64,000 nucleotides of DNA from DASYQD01 sp963846495 (GCA_963846495.1 CAWJWP010000013.1:682001-746000); one strand, 5' to 3'; positions 38,013 through 46,696 are shown, numbered from the stretch's first letter. The notes: generated by a model not told the origin, from the sequence alone. A program made the numbers and translations.

Positions 38013-38053
38013 GCGCCGGCACGGCGCGGCGTTTGCTGCCGCGACTCACTCGA

Positions 38054-39133
38054 GTGGCCATCGATCCCGCCCTGCACCCCGGCCTCGTCGCCTACCGCCG
38101 CGGCGACTTCGCGCGCGCCGAGTCGCTGTGGCAGGAGGTGGTCCGTACCCACCCCGACGCCGTCGAGCGCGCGCTGCTCCTCTCGCTGGTGAGCCTCGCC
38201 GGCGCCCTCGCCGAGCGTCCCAGCAGCGACGCCGAGCACTTCGCGCGCCGCTTCGCCGAAGCCGAGGCGGCGCTCGCCGAGCTCCCCACCGCCGTGCTCG
38301 GCATGGACGTCATGGCCCTGCGCGCCGAGCTCGCGCGCGGCCCGGCCATCGCCGCCCGCCGCCCGCCGCGGCTGCGCGCCTACAGTCGCTTCCCGCTCGG
38401 CCCGACGCTGCGCTTCGGCGGCCTCTTGCTGCTGCTCGCCGGCGGCGCCGCGGCGCTGCGCTTCACGCCGCTCAAGGAGCTCCTCGACCGCTCGCGCATG
38501 ATCGCCATCTTCGAGCAACTGCGCGACTCGAGCTGGGCGCCACTCGTGCTGCTCGGCCTCTTCACCGCGCTGGCGCCGATGGGGCTGCCGATGACGCCGC
38601 TCATCGTCGCCAGCGGCGTCGTCTTCGGCCCCTGGCTGGGCGCCATCTACAACACCGTCGGCTGCCTGCTCGGCGCCGCCGCCAGCTATTGGCTGGGCCG
38701 GCTCATGGGCCGCGAGTTCGTGCGCCGGATCGCCGGCCGTCGCCTCAAGCGCATCGAAGCGCTGATGAAGAGGCGCGGCTTCTGGGGCCTCGTCGGCGTG
38801 CGCTTCCTGCCGGTGCCGTTCCCGGTCGTCAACTACGGCGCCGCGCTGGCGGGGGTCCCCTTCCCCGTCTTCATGCTCACCGCCGCGATCGGCCTCCTGC
38901 CGTCGATGCTCGTCTACACCAACTTCGCCGCCAGGTTGTTCGAGGTCGCCCGCGGCGGCGACAAGAGCGGCCTGGTCAAGGCGGCAGCCGCGCTCGCGAC
39001 CGTGATGGCGGTGAGCATGACGCCGACGATCGTGCAGCAAGTGCGGCGGCGCAAGCGCTATCGCCGCCTCATCGTCGAACGCCACGCACGAAGGCTGGAG
39101 CGGGCGAACGGCGGGCGCGCCGCCGCGTCTTAG
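38054..39133 (+). CDS. DUF309/TPR-like domain fused to VTT (DedA/TVP38) membrane protein
   Basis: A 359-residue protein with two parts. Residues about 1-100 form a soluble helical unit whose motif HPGLVAYRRGDFARAESLWQ resembles DUF309. Residues about 110-330 form a VTT (SNARE-associated/TVP38) membrane domain with PLIVASGVVFGPWLGAIYN, GRLMGREFVRR and VRFLPVPFPVVNYGAALAG. DedA/VTT proteins are linked to lipid scrambling and proton-dependent transport. GTG 38054 is the most likely start; no SD is clear. Confidence 0.75.
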   Translation: MAIDPALHPGLVAYRRGDFARAESLWQEVVRTHPDAVERALLLSLVSLAGALAERPSSDAEHFARRFAEAEAALAELPTAVLGMDVMALRAELARGPAIAARRPPRLRAYSRFPLGPTLRFGGLLLLLAGGAAALRFTPLKELLDRSRMIAIFEQLRDSSWAPLVLLGLFTALAPMGLPMTPLIVASGVVFGPWLGAIYNTVGCLLGAAASYWLGRLMGREFVRRIAGRRLKRIEALMKRRGFWGLVGVRFLPVPFPVVNYGAALAGVPFPVFMLTAAIGLLPSMLVYTNFAARLFEVARGGDKSGLVKAAAALATVMAVSMTPTIVQQVRRRKRYRRLIVERHARRLERANGGRAAAS

Positions 39134-39220
39134 CTGCCTTCGACAGCTCATCTGCGCCCTCAGCGGCTCCATCTGCCAGCGCCCGCGGGCAACGCCGTGG
39201 CCGCCGGGTCGAGCCCTTAC

Positions 39221-39256
39221 CGTGATATCACGAGATCACGATTCCCGTGCTACGCT
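39221..39256 (+). promoter_or_regulatory. vapB operator and leaderless promoter
   Basis: CGTGATATCACG (39221-39232) is a perfect palindrome. Directly repeated ATCACGAG/ATCACGAT (39226-39241) overlap it. The -10-like TACGCT (39251-39256) ends 6 nt before the antitoxin ATG. This is a typical layout for autoregulation by a ribbon-helix-helix antitoxin. Confidence 0.65.
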
Positions 39257-39262
39257 TTCAAC

Positions 39263-39505
39263 ATGGAGCGTCACAACGTCACCGTCTCGCTTCCGCATGA
39301 GATCCTCAAGCAAGCGCGGCACCTTGCAGTCGAGCGCGGGACGTCGCTCTCCGGTCTGCTCGCGTCCTGTCTCGAGGAGCTCGTCCGCAACGAGCCCGCA
39401 TACCAGCAAGCGAAGCGTCGGGCCGTCGCACGCATGAGGAAAGGCGTTCCCATGGGAGTCGGGGAACGCCCAACTTGGACCCGCGACGAGCTCCATGAAC
39501 GCTGA
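39263..39505 (+). CDS. Ribbon-helix-helix antitoxin (VapB-like)
   Basis: Antitoxin of 80 residues. The N-terminal strand MERHNVTVSLPHEILKQA, then ERGTSLSGLLASCLEELV, is a ribbon-helix-helix DNA-binding fold. The C-terminal part (KGVPMGVGERPTWTRDELHE) is the likely toxin-binding tail. ATG 39263 is supported by the promoter spacing; the upstream GTG 39197 would read through the operator. It overlaps vapC by 11 nt. It should repress its own promoter at 39221-39256. Confidence 0.85.
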   Translation: MERHNVTVSLPHEILKQARHLAVERGTSLSGLLASCLEELVRNEPAYQQAKRRAVARMRKGVPMGVGERPTWTRDELHER

Positions 39506-39929
39506 GCTCGTCGACTCCAACGTCGTCATCTACGCTCACGATCCTTCCGCCGGCGAGAAACACCGCCTCGCCCGGGCGCTGATGGAACGGCTCTGGGTTG
39601 AGGGCACGGGATGCTTGAGCGTGCAAGTTCTCCAGGAATTCTTCTGGATCGCCACTCGGAAGATCGCTCGACCCGTGACTTCAAAGGTCGCCCTGGACAT
39701 CGTGCGCGACCTCTCCGTGTGGCCGGTGTTCTCGCCAGGCGCAGCCGACGTCATAGCGGCTGGAGAACTCGCCAGCGCCTCGCGCATCTCGTTCTGGGAC
39801 GCGATGATCCTGCAGGCCGCCCGACGATCCGGAGCTCAGCGGGTCTGGTCGGAGGACCTCAATTCCGGCCAAGTCTTCGACGGGGTGGAAGTCCGCAATC
39901 CCTTTGCGGAAGCCAGCACGTTGCGCTAG
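39495..39929 (+). CDS. PIN-domain ribonuclease toxin (VapC-like)
   Basis: Toxin RNase of 144 residues with the PIN acidic set: D7 in LVDSNVVIYA, E48 in VLQEFFW, D102 in SFWDAMIL, and E120/D121 in VWSEDLNSG. Mg2+-dependent cleavage of tRNA or rRNA is the usual activity. It starts inside vapB. Its stop overlaps by 4 nt the stop of the convergent HNH gene. The pair therefore borders the HNH/ATPase cassette and may stabilise the island. Confidence 0.88.
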   Translation: MNAELVDSNVVIYAHDPSAGEKHRLARALMERLWVEGTGCLSVQVLQEFFWIATRKIARPVTSKVALDIVRDLSVWPVFSPGAADVIAAGELASASRISFWDAMILQAARRSGAQRVWSEDLNSGQVFDGVEVRNPFAEASTLR

Positions 39930-40831
39930 ATGACTCCCAACCTCTGCAGCGTCGGGCCGATCTCGGCCATCAGGCCGCCGATGATCGGGCGCTTCATCAT
40001 CAGGTAAGGCGCGCTCGGCTGCCCTTGCGCCTTGATCTGCGCCAGCTTCGCCAGCAGCCGCCGGCGCACGCGGGCTCGCCGCGGGTCGTCCTCCGGTCGA
40101 TCGCGAAGCTCGTCGAGCTCGGCTAGGTGGTCGCGCGCTTCTTCGACGAAGCCGATGAGGAGCAGCCGCTGTTCGTCCCGTTCCTTGACGAGATCGGCGC
40201 GGTTGAGCCCGAAGACGGCGATCGTCTGCTCCGCCCGGCGGTTCTCCAACGTGCCCGCGGGCCGCAGCTCCTTGGCCACCGTCTTTCCGTTGACCTCGAC
40301 GATCTCCAGGAACAGGCGGGGGTCGTCGTTGCAGGGGTCGAGCAGCAGCGGCGTTTCGCTGTCGACCTGGTCGTGCCGCGTCCATCGCTTGGTCTCGTCA
40401 TCGATCGGGAAGAGGCTCTGCTTGCCTGCTTGTTCCTGCTTGCGATCGACGGCGTCCTCTTGCTCCCGTCGTCGGTTGCAGTCGATACAGGACGGCAGGA
40501 GGTTTGACCAGGTAGCCGCCAGCCAGTAGTAGCCGGGTTTCTTCTCGCTGCCGTCGGCCAGCCGCACGGCACCTTTCGGGCGCCAGTGTTCGATGTCTTC
40601 CGGCGCCACGTGGCGGAAGCGGCTCTCGCAGTAGGCGCACTTGCCGTCGAAGAGGTGCTCGAGCGCCGCCTTGACATCGGGCTCCTTATAGCGACTGAAC
40701 GGGAACGCTTTCTTGCCGTCCCAGCCGACCGTGTAGTGCGCGACGGCGCGGTCGGTCTCCGTGTCGCCGTCGTCGTTCTCGCGCGCGAGGGTCGGCGGCT
40801 CCTCAACGCGGCCGCGGTCGACAAAGATCAC
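39926..40831 (-). CDS. HNH endonuclease, PtuB-like (Septu/retron-associated type)
   Basis: Predicted nuclease of 301 residues. CAYCES (C65, C68), IEHWRPKG (H82), the WSNLL Asn (N110) and CIDCN (C115, C118) make a zinc-stabilised HNH site like that of the HNH proteins of Septu systems and retrons. GTG 40831 overlaps the stop of the HNH-ATPase gene (GTGA). The new N-terminus MIFVDRGRV mirrors MIHVDRARV of that neighbour. The homology extends through LLLDPC, a TIxxFxLNRxxLV segment and a PYLxMK segment, so the two genes contain duplicated HNH modules. Confidence 0.85.
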   Translation of the reverse strand: MIFVDRGRVEEPPTLARENDDGDTETDRAVAHYTVGWDGKKAFPFSRYKEPDVKAALEHLFDGKCAYCESRFRHVAPEDIEHWRPKGAVRLADGSEKKPGYYWLAATWSNLLPSCIDCNRRREQEDAVDRKQEQAGKQSLFPIDDETKRWTRHDQVDSETPLLLDPCNDDPRLFLEIVEVNGKTVAKELRPAGTLENRRAEQTIAVFGLNRADLVKERDEQRLLLIGFVEEARDHLAELDELRDRPEDDPRRARVRRRLLAKLAQIKAQGQPSAPYLMMKRPIIGGLMAEIGPTLQRLGVI

Positions 40832-43101
40832 GTCGGCTCCTCCGGCAGGTCCGGAATCAGCGACCATGCCGCGGCGACTTGCTCGGCCGTCAGGCGCTCC
40901 GCTTCGGCGCGCTCGCCTTCGCTGGCGAACGCCGGCTCGCGGGCGACGAACTCGTCGATGATGCGATAGATCAGCTGGTCGCGCCGCGTGCTGCCGAGTA
41001 TGCCGCGGCTCCCGACGCTGTCGCGCAGCTCCGCGAGCTCCGCTCGCTCGTCGCCCTTCAGCGCCGACTCGTGACGCGAGAGCAGCGTGTAATAGCGCTC
41101 GAGCTCTCCTTCGAGCTTCGGATCGAGGGTGCTGCGCAAGCCGAAGAACCGCGAGGTGAGGAGCTGGTCGACGCGCATGGCGCCGACGTCGTCCATCGGC
41201 CGTTGCGCGGTGATCGCGTCGCCTTCGCGATGGAGCACCAGGATCTCGCCCGCGCGAAGGCCGCGCAGGCAGAGCGGCTCGTGCGTGCTGGCGATGAACT
41301 GGACACGTGGGAAGGCCTGCCGCAGGCTCTCGACGACGCGCATCTTCCAGCGCGGGTGCAAGTGCGCGTCGATCTCGTCGAGCAGGACGATCCCCTCGGC
41401 GTCGAGCAGCGAGCCCCAGCGGCCGTAGAGCATCTGCGCGAGGTCGCTCGTCATCGCCACCATCGCTTCGTAGCCCGAGCTCAACGCGCGCAGCGGCGTC
41501 GGCTCGCCGTCGCCAAGCTGAAGCGTGAGAGCACCGCGCTCGCGCAGCGGCACGACGCTTCCCTCGCGCAGCAGCAGCAGGCGTTCGAGCGTGCCGGCGA
41601 TGTCGTCCCACTTCGAGGGATCGAGCGTCGGCAGCGCCTGCTCGCCCGCATCGAGCGGCACGAAAGGATTGAAGAGGCTCTCGATGCGTACGAACGCATC
41701 CGTCTCCGGCGCCGCCGAGCCTTCCTGGGGGAACCAGCGCGACGGGCCGTAGCCGCGCAGGAAGACCTTGGCGCCGGACGCCTCACCCGACACTTCGAGA
41801 CTGTCGCCCTTGCGGACGACCTCGATGGGCTCGCGCTGCGAGGTGAGGAACACATTGACCGATCCGCCGTCCTCGAAGAGATCGACGAGGCGGGTGCCGA
41901 GCGGCCCCTGTTGCAGCCCGTGCAGCGTCCGCCGGCCAGCGAGAGCGAGCGCGATGGCGCGCAGGATCGAGGTCTTGCCGCTGCCGTTCTCACCGAGGAG
42001 CATGAGCCAAGGGGCGTTGCTGCCGGAATCGAATTGGTCGGGCAGCGACTCAATGCGCAGGTCGCGGAACACGGTCAATCCAACGATCTCCACACGTTCC
42101 ACATAGCCGGTACGCGCGCGGTAGACGACGGCGTCGCTGCCGACCTCGACCGAGGCGCCAAGGAACTGCTCTTCACGCGCTCGCTGCTCCACCGCGGCGC
42201 GCTCGCGGTTCGCTTCGTCGGAGGTTGCGGCGGAAGACAGTTTCGGAAGGCCGCGCGTCCGCATCCCCGGTGCGAAGGGCCGATCGCCGACGACGTGAGA
42301 CCTGCCCCATTCCTCGATCAGCTGTAGCTTCATGCCCAGGTACGGCTCGTCGGGGCCGTACAGCTCCTGCGCGATCTCGCGAGGGAGAGGCAAGCGTCGG
42401 AACGGATTGGGGTATTTCTTCTTGAGCTCGCTCGTCAGCAAGGCGGCCCGGTCGCGGCGCTGCTCGACGAGGTTGGGCCGATTCAATGCGAACGTATCGA
42501 TCGTCACCTGCCCGCGTGTGGGGACACCGAAACGATCGCGCTCCTGCGCGTCGAGCAAATCGAAGGGAACGGCCGACACCAGGCCGTCGGCGGAGAAGAT
42601 GAGGTGCCGCTGCGGGTGATCGACGCAGGGATCGAGGAGGAGCGCGCCTTCTTGGTGTAGCGGCCAGCGAGCGCCCCACGATGCCCGTTCGCCACGCACT
42701 GGGAAGCGTGCTCCGCGGCTGCGGTGGCAGTTGGCGCAGGAAAGGTAGAGGTTCTCCCAGTCCACCACGAGCCACGCGTAGTACTCGGGTGAACGGTTAC
42801 CGTCGAGACCCACGGCTCCACTCCTGGGCCGGAAATGGACGACGTGGGCGGCATGGCCGTCTGTCGTGCGTGACTCGCAGAAAGCACACTGGTCACGGAA
42901 GAGCTCGGCCAGCGCCGGCTTGACTTTGAGCGTGAGCTCTTCGATGCGCTCGGACTCCCGCTTCACCCCGAACCGCGGGAACCTCTGATGCGGGATCTGG
43001 AGGATCTTGTGGACAGAAAAGATCTCCTCCCGCAATCGGCCGGCCTCCGCCATCCACGCAGCGTCAGGCGGCGGGACGCGGGCACGGTCGACATGGATCA
43101 T
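40828..43101 (-). CDS. HNH endonuclease fused to SMC/ABC-type AAA ATPase
   Basis: A 757-residue fusion. Residues about 1-270 form an HNH module: C72/C75 in QCAFCES, HVVHFRPRSG with H89, N117 in WENLYLSC, and C122/C125. Residues about 330-757 form an ABC/SMC-like ATPase: Walker A GENGSGKTS at 370-378, signature LSSGY at 540-544, Walker B IVLLDEIDAHLHP at 571-583, and the switch STHEP at 605-609. In Septu the ATPase (PtuA) and HNH (PtuB) are separate; here one HNH is fused and a second follows. It lies 19 nt after the ClpX-like gene. ATG 43101 is the start. Confidence 0.88.
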   Translation of the reverse strand: MIHVDRARVPPPDAAWMAEAGRLREEIFSVHKILQIPHQRFPRFGVKRESERIEELTLKVKPALAELFRDQCAFCESRTTDGHAAHVVHFRPRSGAVGLDGNRSPEYYAWLVVDWENLYLSCANCHRSRGARFPVRGERASWGARWPLHQEGALLLDPCVDHPQRHLIFSADGLVSAVPFDLLDAQERDRFGVPTRGQVTIDTFALNRPNLVEQRRDRAALLTSELKKKYPNPFRRLPLPREIAQELYGPDEPYLGMKLQLIEEWGRSHVVGDRPFAPGMRTRGLPKLSSAATSDEANRERAAVEQRAREEQFLGASVEVGSDAVVYRARTGYVERVEIVGLTVFRDLRIESLPDQFDSGSNAPWLMLLGENGSGKTSILRAIALALAGRRTLHGLQQGPLGTRLVDLFEDGGSVNVFLTSQREPIEVVRKGDSLEVSGEASGAKVFLRGYGPSRWFPQEGSAAPETDAFVRIESLFNPFVPLDAGEQALPTLDPSKWDDIAGTLERLLLLREGSVVPLRERGALTLQLGDGEPTPLRALSSGYEAMVAMTSDLAQMLYGRWGSLLDAEGIVLLDEIDAHLHPRWKMRVVESLRQAFPRVQFIASTHEPLCLRGLRAGEILVLHREGDAITAQRPMDDVGAMRVDQLLTSRFFGLRSTLDPKLEGELERYYTLLSRHESALKGDERAELAELRDSVGSRGILGSTRRDQLIYRIIDEFVAREPAFASEGERAEAERLTAEQVAAAWSLIPDLPEEPT

Positions 43102-43120
43102 GACGGCAGCCCGTCAGCGA

Positions 43121-44212
43121 TCACTCCCGCCGCAGCGCTCGCTCGACTTCCGGCACGTCGATGAGCAGCGCGCCGGCGCCCGGCGCGGCGGCTTCGGGGT
43201 CGAGCTCGTAGTCGCGCACGACGCGGCGGAAGACCTCTTTCAGTGCGCGCGCGCCGAGGCGCGGCTGCTTCGCCGCCTCGGCGGCGATGCGGCGCGCCGC
43301 CGCCGGCGACAGCGCGAGGCGCTTGCCTTGGCTGGCGAAGTACTCGCGGGCGAGGGCGAAGCCTGACTCCGGCGCTTCGAGGAAGATGCGTACGAGCTCG
43401 TCGACGCCGAGGTCGCGCAGCAGGACGACGGCGTCGAAGCGGGAGAGGAACTGCGGGCTCATGCCGTAGTCGAAGAGGTCTTCGTTGCGCAGCCAGTCGC
43501 GCAGCGAGAAGCGCAGCTGCTCGTCGACCTTGCCGGGCTCGAAGGTGGTGGTGGCGCGCAGCTGGCCGCGGTCGCGGCCGACGGTGACGCGGTCGTAGAC
43601 GGCGTCCCACAGGCCCTCGAAGGCGCCGGCGCAGACGAAGAGCAGGCCGCTCGAGTCGATGGTCGTCACGCCGCCGCCGGCCCAGTCGGGCAGCCGCAAT
43701 GGGATCGCCTCGTTCTCGATCAGCGTCAGCAGCGCCTCCTGGGCGCGGATGCCGGCGACGTTCGGGCGATCGCCGACGTGTGAGCGGATCTTGTCGATCT
43801 CGTCGACGAAGACGAGGCCGCGGCGGGCGCGTTCGAGGATCTCCGCTGTGCCGGCGCCCGGCCCCAGTTGCTCGCGCGCGCGCTCGAGCAGCCGCCAGAG
43901 CACCGCCTCGCCCGGCCGGCCGCGCTCGGCCTCCTCGCCCAGCACGTTGGCGTGCATGCGCACGACCGTCGAGCGCAGCGCCAGGTCGGGCCGCGCGGCG
44001 AGCAGCTCCTCGACGGCGCGCATCAACGTCGTCTTCCCCGTGCCCGAGGAGCCGATCATCAGGATGTGGCCGACGCGCAGCCCGGCGAGCTTCTTGGCCA
44101 GCGCGACGGCGATCTCGCGCACCGCCTCTTCCTGGCCGATGACGCGGCGCGACAGCTCGGCCGCGATCGTCTTCGGCGCGGGGATCTCGACCGCCGACTG
44201 CGTGGGAGGCAC
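43121..44212 (-). CDS. ClpX-like AAA+ ATPase without zinc domain
   Basis: A 363-residue AAA+ protein. RRVIGQEEAVREIAVALAKK, then HILMIGSSGTGKT (Walker A, 54-61), LVFVDEIDKI (Walker B, 133-142), LLTLIE and FLSRFDAVVLL match the ClpX/HslU clade. The N-terminal zinc-binding domain of ClpX is absent, and the GYVG pore loop is replaced by NVLG (89-92). No IGF-type ClpP-docking loop is obvious. GTG 44212 has TAAGAT 6 nt upstream. The gene is 19 nt from the HNH-ATPase gene on the same strand. Confidence 0.75.
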   Translation of the reverse strand: MPPTQSAVEIPAPKTIAAELSRRVIGQEEAVREIAVALAKKLAGLRVGHILMIGSSGTGKTTLMRAVEELLAARPDLALRSTVVRMHANVLGEEAERGRPGEAVLWRLLERAREQLGPGAGTAEILERARRGLVFVDEIDKIRSHVGDRPNVAGIRAQEALLTLIENEAIPLRLPDWAGGGVTTIDSSGLLFVCAGAFEGLWDAVYDRVTVGRDRGQLRATTTFEPGKVDEQLRFSLRDWLRNEDLFDYGMSPQFLSRFDAVVLLRDLGVDELVRIFLEAPESGFALAREYFASQGKRLALSPAAARRIAAEAAKQPRLGARALKEVFRRVVRDYELDPEAAAPGAGALLIDVPEVERALRRE

Positions 44213-44218
44213 GAAGGA

Positions 44219-44224
44219 ATCTTA
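44219..44224 (-). promoter_or_regulatory. -10 box (TAAGAT), leaderless arrangement, of the ClpX-like gene
   Basis: On the minus strand TAAGAT ends 6 nt before GTG 44212 and overlaps the stop codon of the MFS gene. It would let the ClpX-like/HNH genes be transcribed separately from MFS. Confidence 0.5.
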
Positions 44225-45466
44225 ACGCGCGCCGCTCGCGTCGCTCGCGAGGCCCGCGCCGCCGTCCGATCGGTAGCGCCAGAACCCCGGCAGCAGCGGG
44301 ACGCAGAGCAGCACGCCGGCGATGCAGAGCCAGCCGCCGGAAACGATCGAGAAGCGCAGCGACACGGCGCCGGCGAGCCAGCCGGCGCGGGCGTTGCCGA
44401 GCAGCGGGCCGGTCGAGTAGCTGATCATCTCGACGCCGGCGAGGCGGCCGCGCAGCGCGTCGGGGATCGTCTGGTTCCAGATCGTCATGCGGTAGAGCGC
44501 GCTCACCATGTCGGCGGCACCGGCGAGCGCCAGCAGCACGACAGCCGCGCCGAGGCTGCGCGCGTAGCCGAGCGCGACGATGGCGACGCCCCACAGCGCT
44601 GCCGCCACCACCACTGCGGCGCCGTGCCGGCGCACGCGCCCAGCGCGGCCGGACACGAGCGAGACGACGAGGGCGCCCATCGGCATCGCCGCGTAGAGCC
44701 ACCCCGCCGCCCGCGCTCCTCCCCACGGCGCCGCCATCGCCGGGAAGAGCGCCATCGGCATGGCGAAGGTCATCGCCACCAGGTCGACGACGTAGGTGCC
44801 GATGAGCTCGGCGCGGCTCATCGCATAACGCAGGCCCTCGACGACGGCGGCGATACCCGGGCTCTTCGCGCCTTCGGCCGCCGGCATGGCGCGGATGCTC
44901 GCCACCGCCGCCAGCGCGGCGACGAAGGTCGCCACGTCGATGAGGTACGCGACCGTCATGCCGAAGGCGGCGATCAAGGCGCCGCCGAGCGCCGGTCCGG
45001 CGATCATGCAGAGGCTGCCGCGCGCCGAGGTGAGCGCCGCCACCGCCGGGATCTCGTCGCGCTCGACGAGACGAGGCGTCATCGCCGCCATCGCCGGACT
45101 GTGGAAGCCGTTGAGCGCCGCCATCGCGCCGGCGGCGACGAAGGGCACCCACACGCTGGGCTGCGCCAGCCACGCATTGAAGGCGAGCGCCGCCGAGCAG
45201 ACGGCGAGCAGTAGCTCGGAGCCGAGCAGCAGCTTGCGGCGGTCGAGCGCGTCGGCGGTGGCGCCGCCGAAGAGCGCCGCCAGCAGCAGCGGCACGAGCT
45301 GCACCGTGCTCAGGAGGCCGACGGCGAGCGAGGACTGCGTGAGCTCGTAGACCTGATAGGGGATGGCGACGTAGGTGATCATGCTGCCGATCAACGACAC
45401 GAACTGCCCCGCGTAGAGCGCGCGGAAGTCGCGGTGGCGGCGCAGCGGTCCGAGGTCGATCAGCAT
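44222..45466 (-). CDS. MFS transporter (EntS/MFS_3-like)
   Basis: Inner-membrane transporter of 414 residues with about 12 predicted membrane helices. ALYAGQFVSLIGSMITYVAI and YELTQSSLAVGLLSTVQLVP are typical of the EntS-like MFS_3 family. GATADALDRRKLLLGSELLL is the A-type cytoplasmic loop motif between helices 2 and 3. The substrate is unknown and no siderophore genes are near. The start is ATG 45466; a TAGCTT box lies 9 nt upstream. Confidence 0.85.
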   Translation of the reverse strand: MLIDLGPLRRHRDFRALYAGQFVSLIGSMITYVAIPYQVYELTQSSLAVGLLSTVQLVPLLLAALFGGATADALDRRKLLLGSELLLAVCSAALAFNAWLAQPSVWVPFVAAGAMAALNGFHSPAMAAMTPRLVERDEIPAVAALTSARGSLCMIAGPALGGALIAAFGMTVAYLIDVATFVAALAAVASIRAMPAAEGAKSPGIAAVVEGLRYAMSRAELIGTYVVDLVAMTFAMPMALFPAMAAPWGGARAAGWLYAAMPMGALVVSLVSGRAGRVRRHGAAVVVAAALWGVAIVALGYARSLGAAVVLLALAGAADMVSALYRMTIWNQTIPDALRGRLAGVEMISYSTGPLLGNARAGWLAGAVSLRFSIVSGGWLCIAGVLLCVPLLPGFWRYRSDGGAGLASDASGAR

Positions 45467-45628
45467 GAGCGCGCGAAGCTACCATCCGCGAAGGAACCGG
45501 CGCGGCGCATGAGCGGTCGGGCACAGCGCCGGGCAGCCCGCGCGAGCCGCACGAGGCGACGCGCGGCTGAGCCGGCTGCGCGGCCTTCGTTGCCGCCGGT
45601 CCATCCGAGACCGTCGCCAGTGGCCGGC

Positions 45629-45634
45629 TACAAT
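45629..45634 (+). promoter_or_regulatory. -10 box (TACAAT), leaderless arrangement, of the TPR gene
   Basis: GCTACAAT ends 6 nt before GTG 45641. No SD sequence lies between, and no clear -35 is seen. Confidence 0.5.
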
Positions 45635-45640
45635 TCCGGC

Positions 45641-46678
45641 GTGTTCCACACCCAGCTCCGTTTCGTCGCCGCCGCGGCGCTCGCCACGTCGATCGCCGCC
45701 GCTCCGCTGCTCGCCGCACCGAAGCAGGATCCCGCTCAGGTGCTCGCCGCAGCGCAGGCCAAGCTCGATGCCGACGATCCCGCGGCCGCGCTCAAGCTGC
45801 TCGACCCGCTGCTCAAGCGCGACAGCAAGCTCGCCCGTGGCTACCAGCTGCGCGCCAACGCGCGGCTGATGCTCGGCCAGGCCGGCGGCAAGGAGGACCT
45901 CGACCGCGCCATCGCGCTCGAGCCGACGCTGCGGCAGGCATGGCTCGACCGCGCCGCCGTCGCCGTCGCCGAGAAGCGCTACGACGCGGCCCTCGCCGAC
46001 TTCCAGCAGGCGCGCGCGCTCGACCCCGCCGACGCCGACGGCCTCCTCAACGTCGGCGCCGTGCAGCTGCTGCTCGGCAAGCTCGACGAGGCGAGCCGCA
46101 GCTTCCAGGAGTTCCTCGGCCAGCGTCCTGGCGACGCCGCGGCCCACTACCTGGTGGCCACCAACTACGCCCTCACCGGCTACGCCGGCCTCGCCGTGCA
46201 GAGCCTGCAGCAGGCGATCGCGCTCGACGAGCGCACCCGCGCCGCCGCCCGCGGCGACGCCAACTTCGCCGACCTCGCGTCGAACCCGCGCTTCCTGGAG
46301 CTGATGCGCACCGACGGCTACCGCGCTCCCGCCGACGCGCTGCGCGCCGAGCGCGTCTACCCCGGCGCCTACTCCGCCGGGCAGGGGCCGCTGCTTCCCG
46401 CCACCCTCGACGCGTTGCAGGCGCTCGGCGAGCGCTTCGACGCCCGCGTCGAGGTGACGCCCGAGTGGGCGCTGCTCTGGGGCGCCATGCGCATCAAGCT
46501 CTCCGACGATGCCAAGGGGCAAGGGCAGGTGACGCTCACCGCGCCGGCGACCGCGATGAGCGCCGCCGACTGGAAGCAAAAGAGCGCGCGGCTGCTCGAC
46601 GCCATCCTCGTGCAGCTCGGCAAGCGGCGAGTGATCGGCGGTGCGGTAAAGCCCACCGCCGCACCGCCGCGGCAGTAG
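45641..46678 (+). CDS. Secreted TPR protein
   Basis: Exported 345-residue protein. The signal peptide (FVAAAALATSIAAAPLLAA) is followed by TPR units from about residue 35 to 210, including ARGYQLRANARLMLGQ, AWLDRAAVAVAEKRYDAALA, GLLNVGAVQLLLGKLDEASR and AAHYLVATNYALTGYAGLA. The C-terminal 130 residues are not recognised. Start GTG 45641 is supported by the -10 spacing rather than an SD. It is probably a periplasmic scaffold. Confidence 0.75.
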   Translation: MFHTQLRFVAAAALATSIAAAPLLAAPKQDPAQVLAAAQAKLDADDPAAALKLLDPLLKRDSKLARGYQLRANARLMLGQAGGKEDLDRAIALEPTLRQAWLDRAAVAVAEKRYDAALADFQQARALDPADADGLLNVGAVQLLLGKLDEASRSFQEFLGQRPGDAAAHYLVATNYALTGYAGLAVQSLQQAIALDERTRAAARGDANFADLASNPRFLELMRTDGYRAPADALRAERVYPGAYSAGQGPLLPATLDALQALGERFDARVEVTPEWALLWGAMRIKLSDDAKGQGQVTLTAPATAMSAADWKQKSARLLDAILVQLGKRRVIGGAVKPTAAPPRQ

Positions 46679-46696
46679 GTCCGTCGCGGGCCCCGG

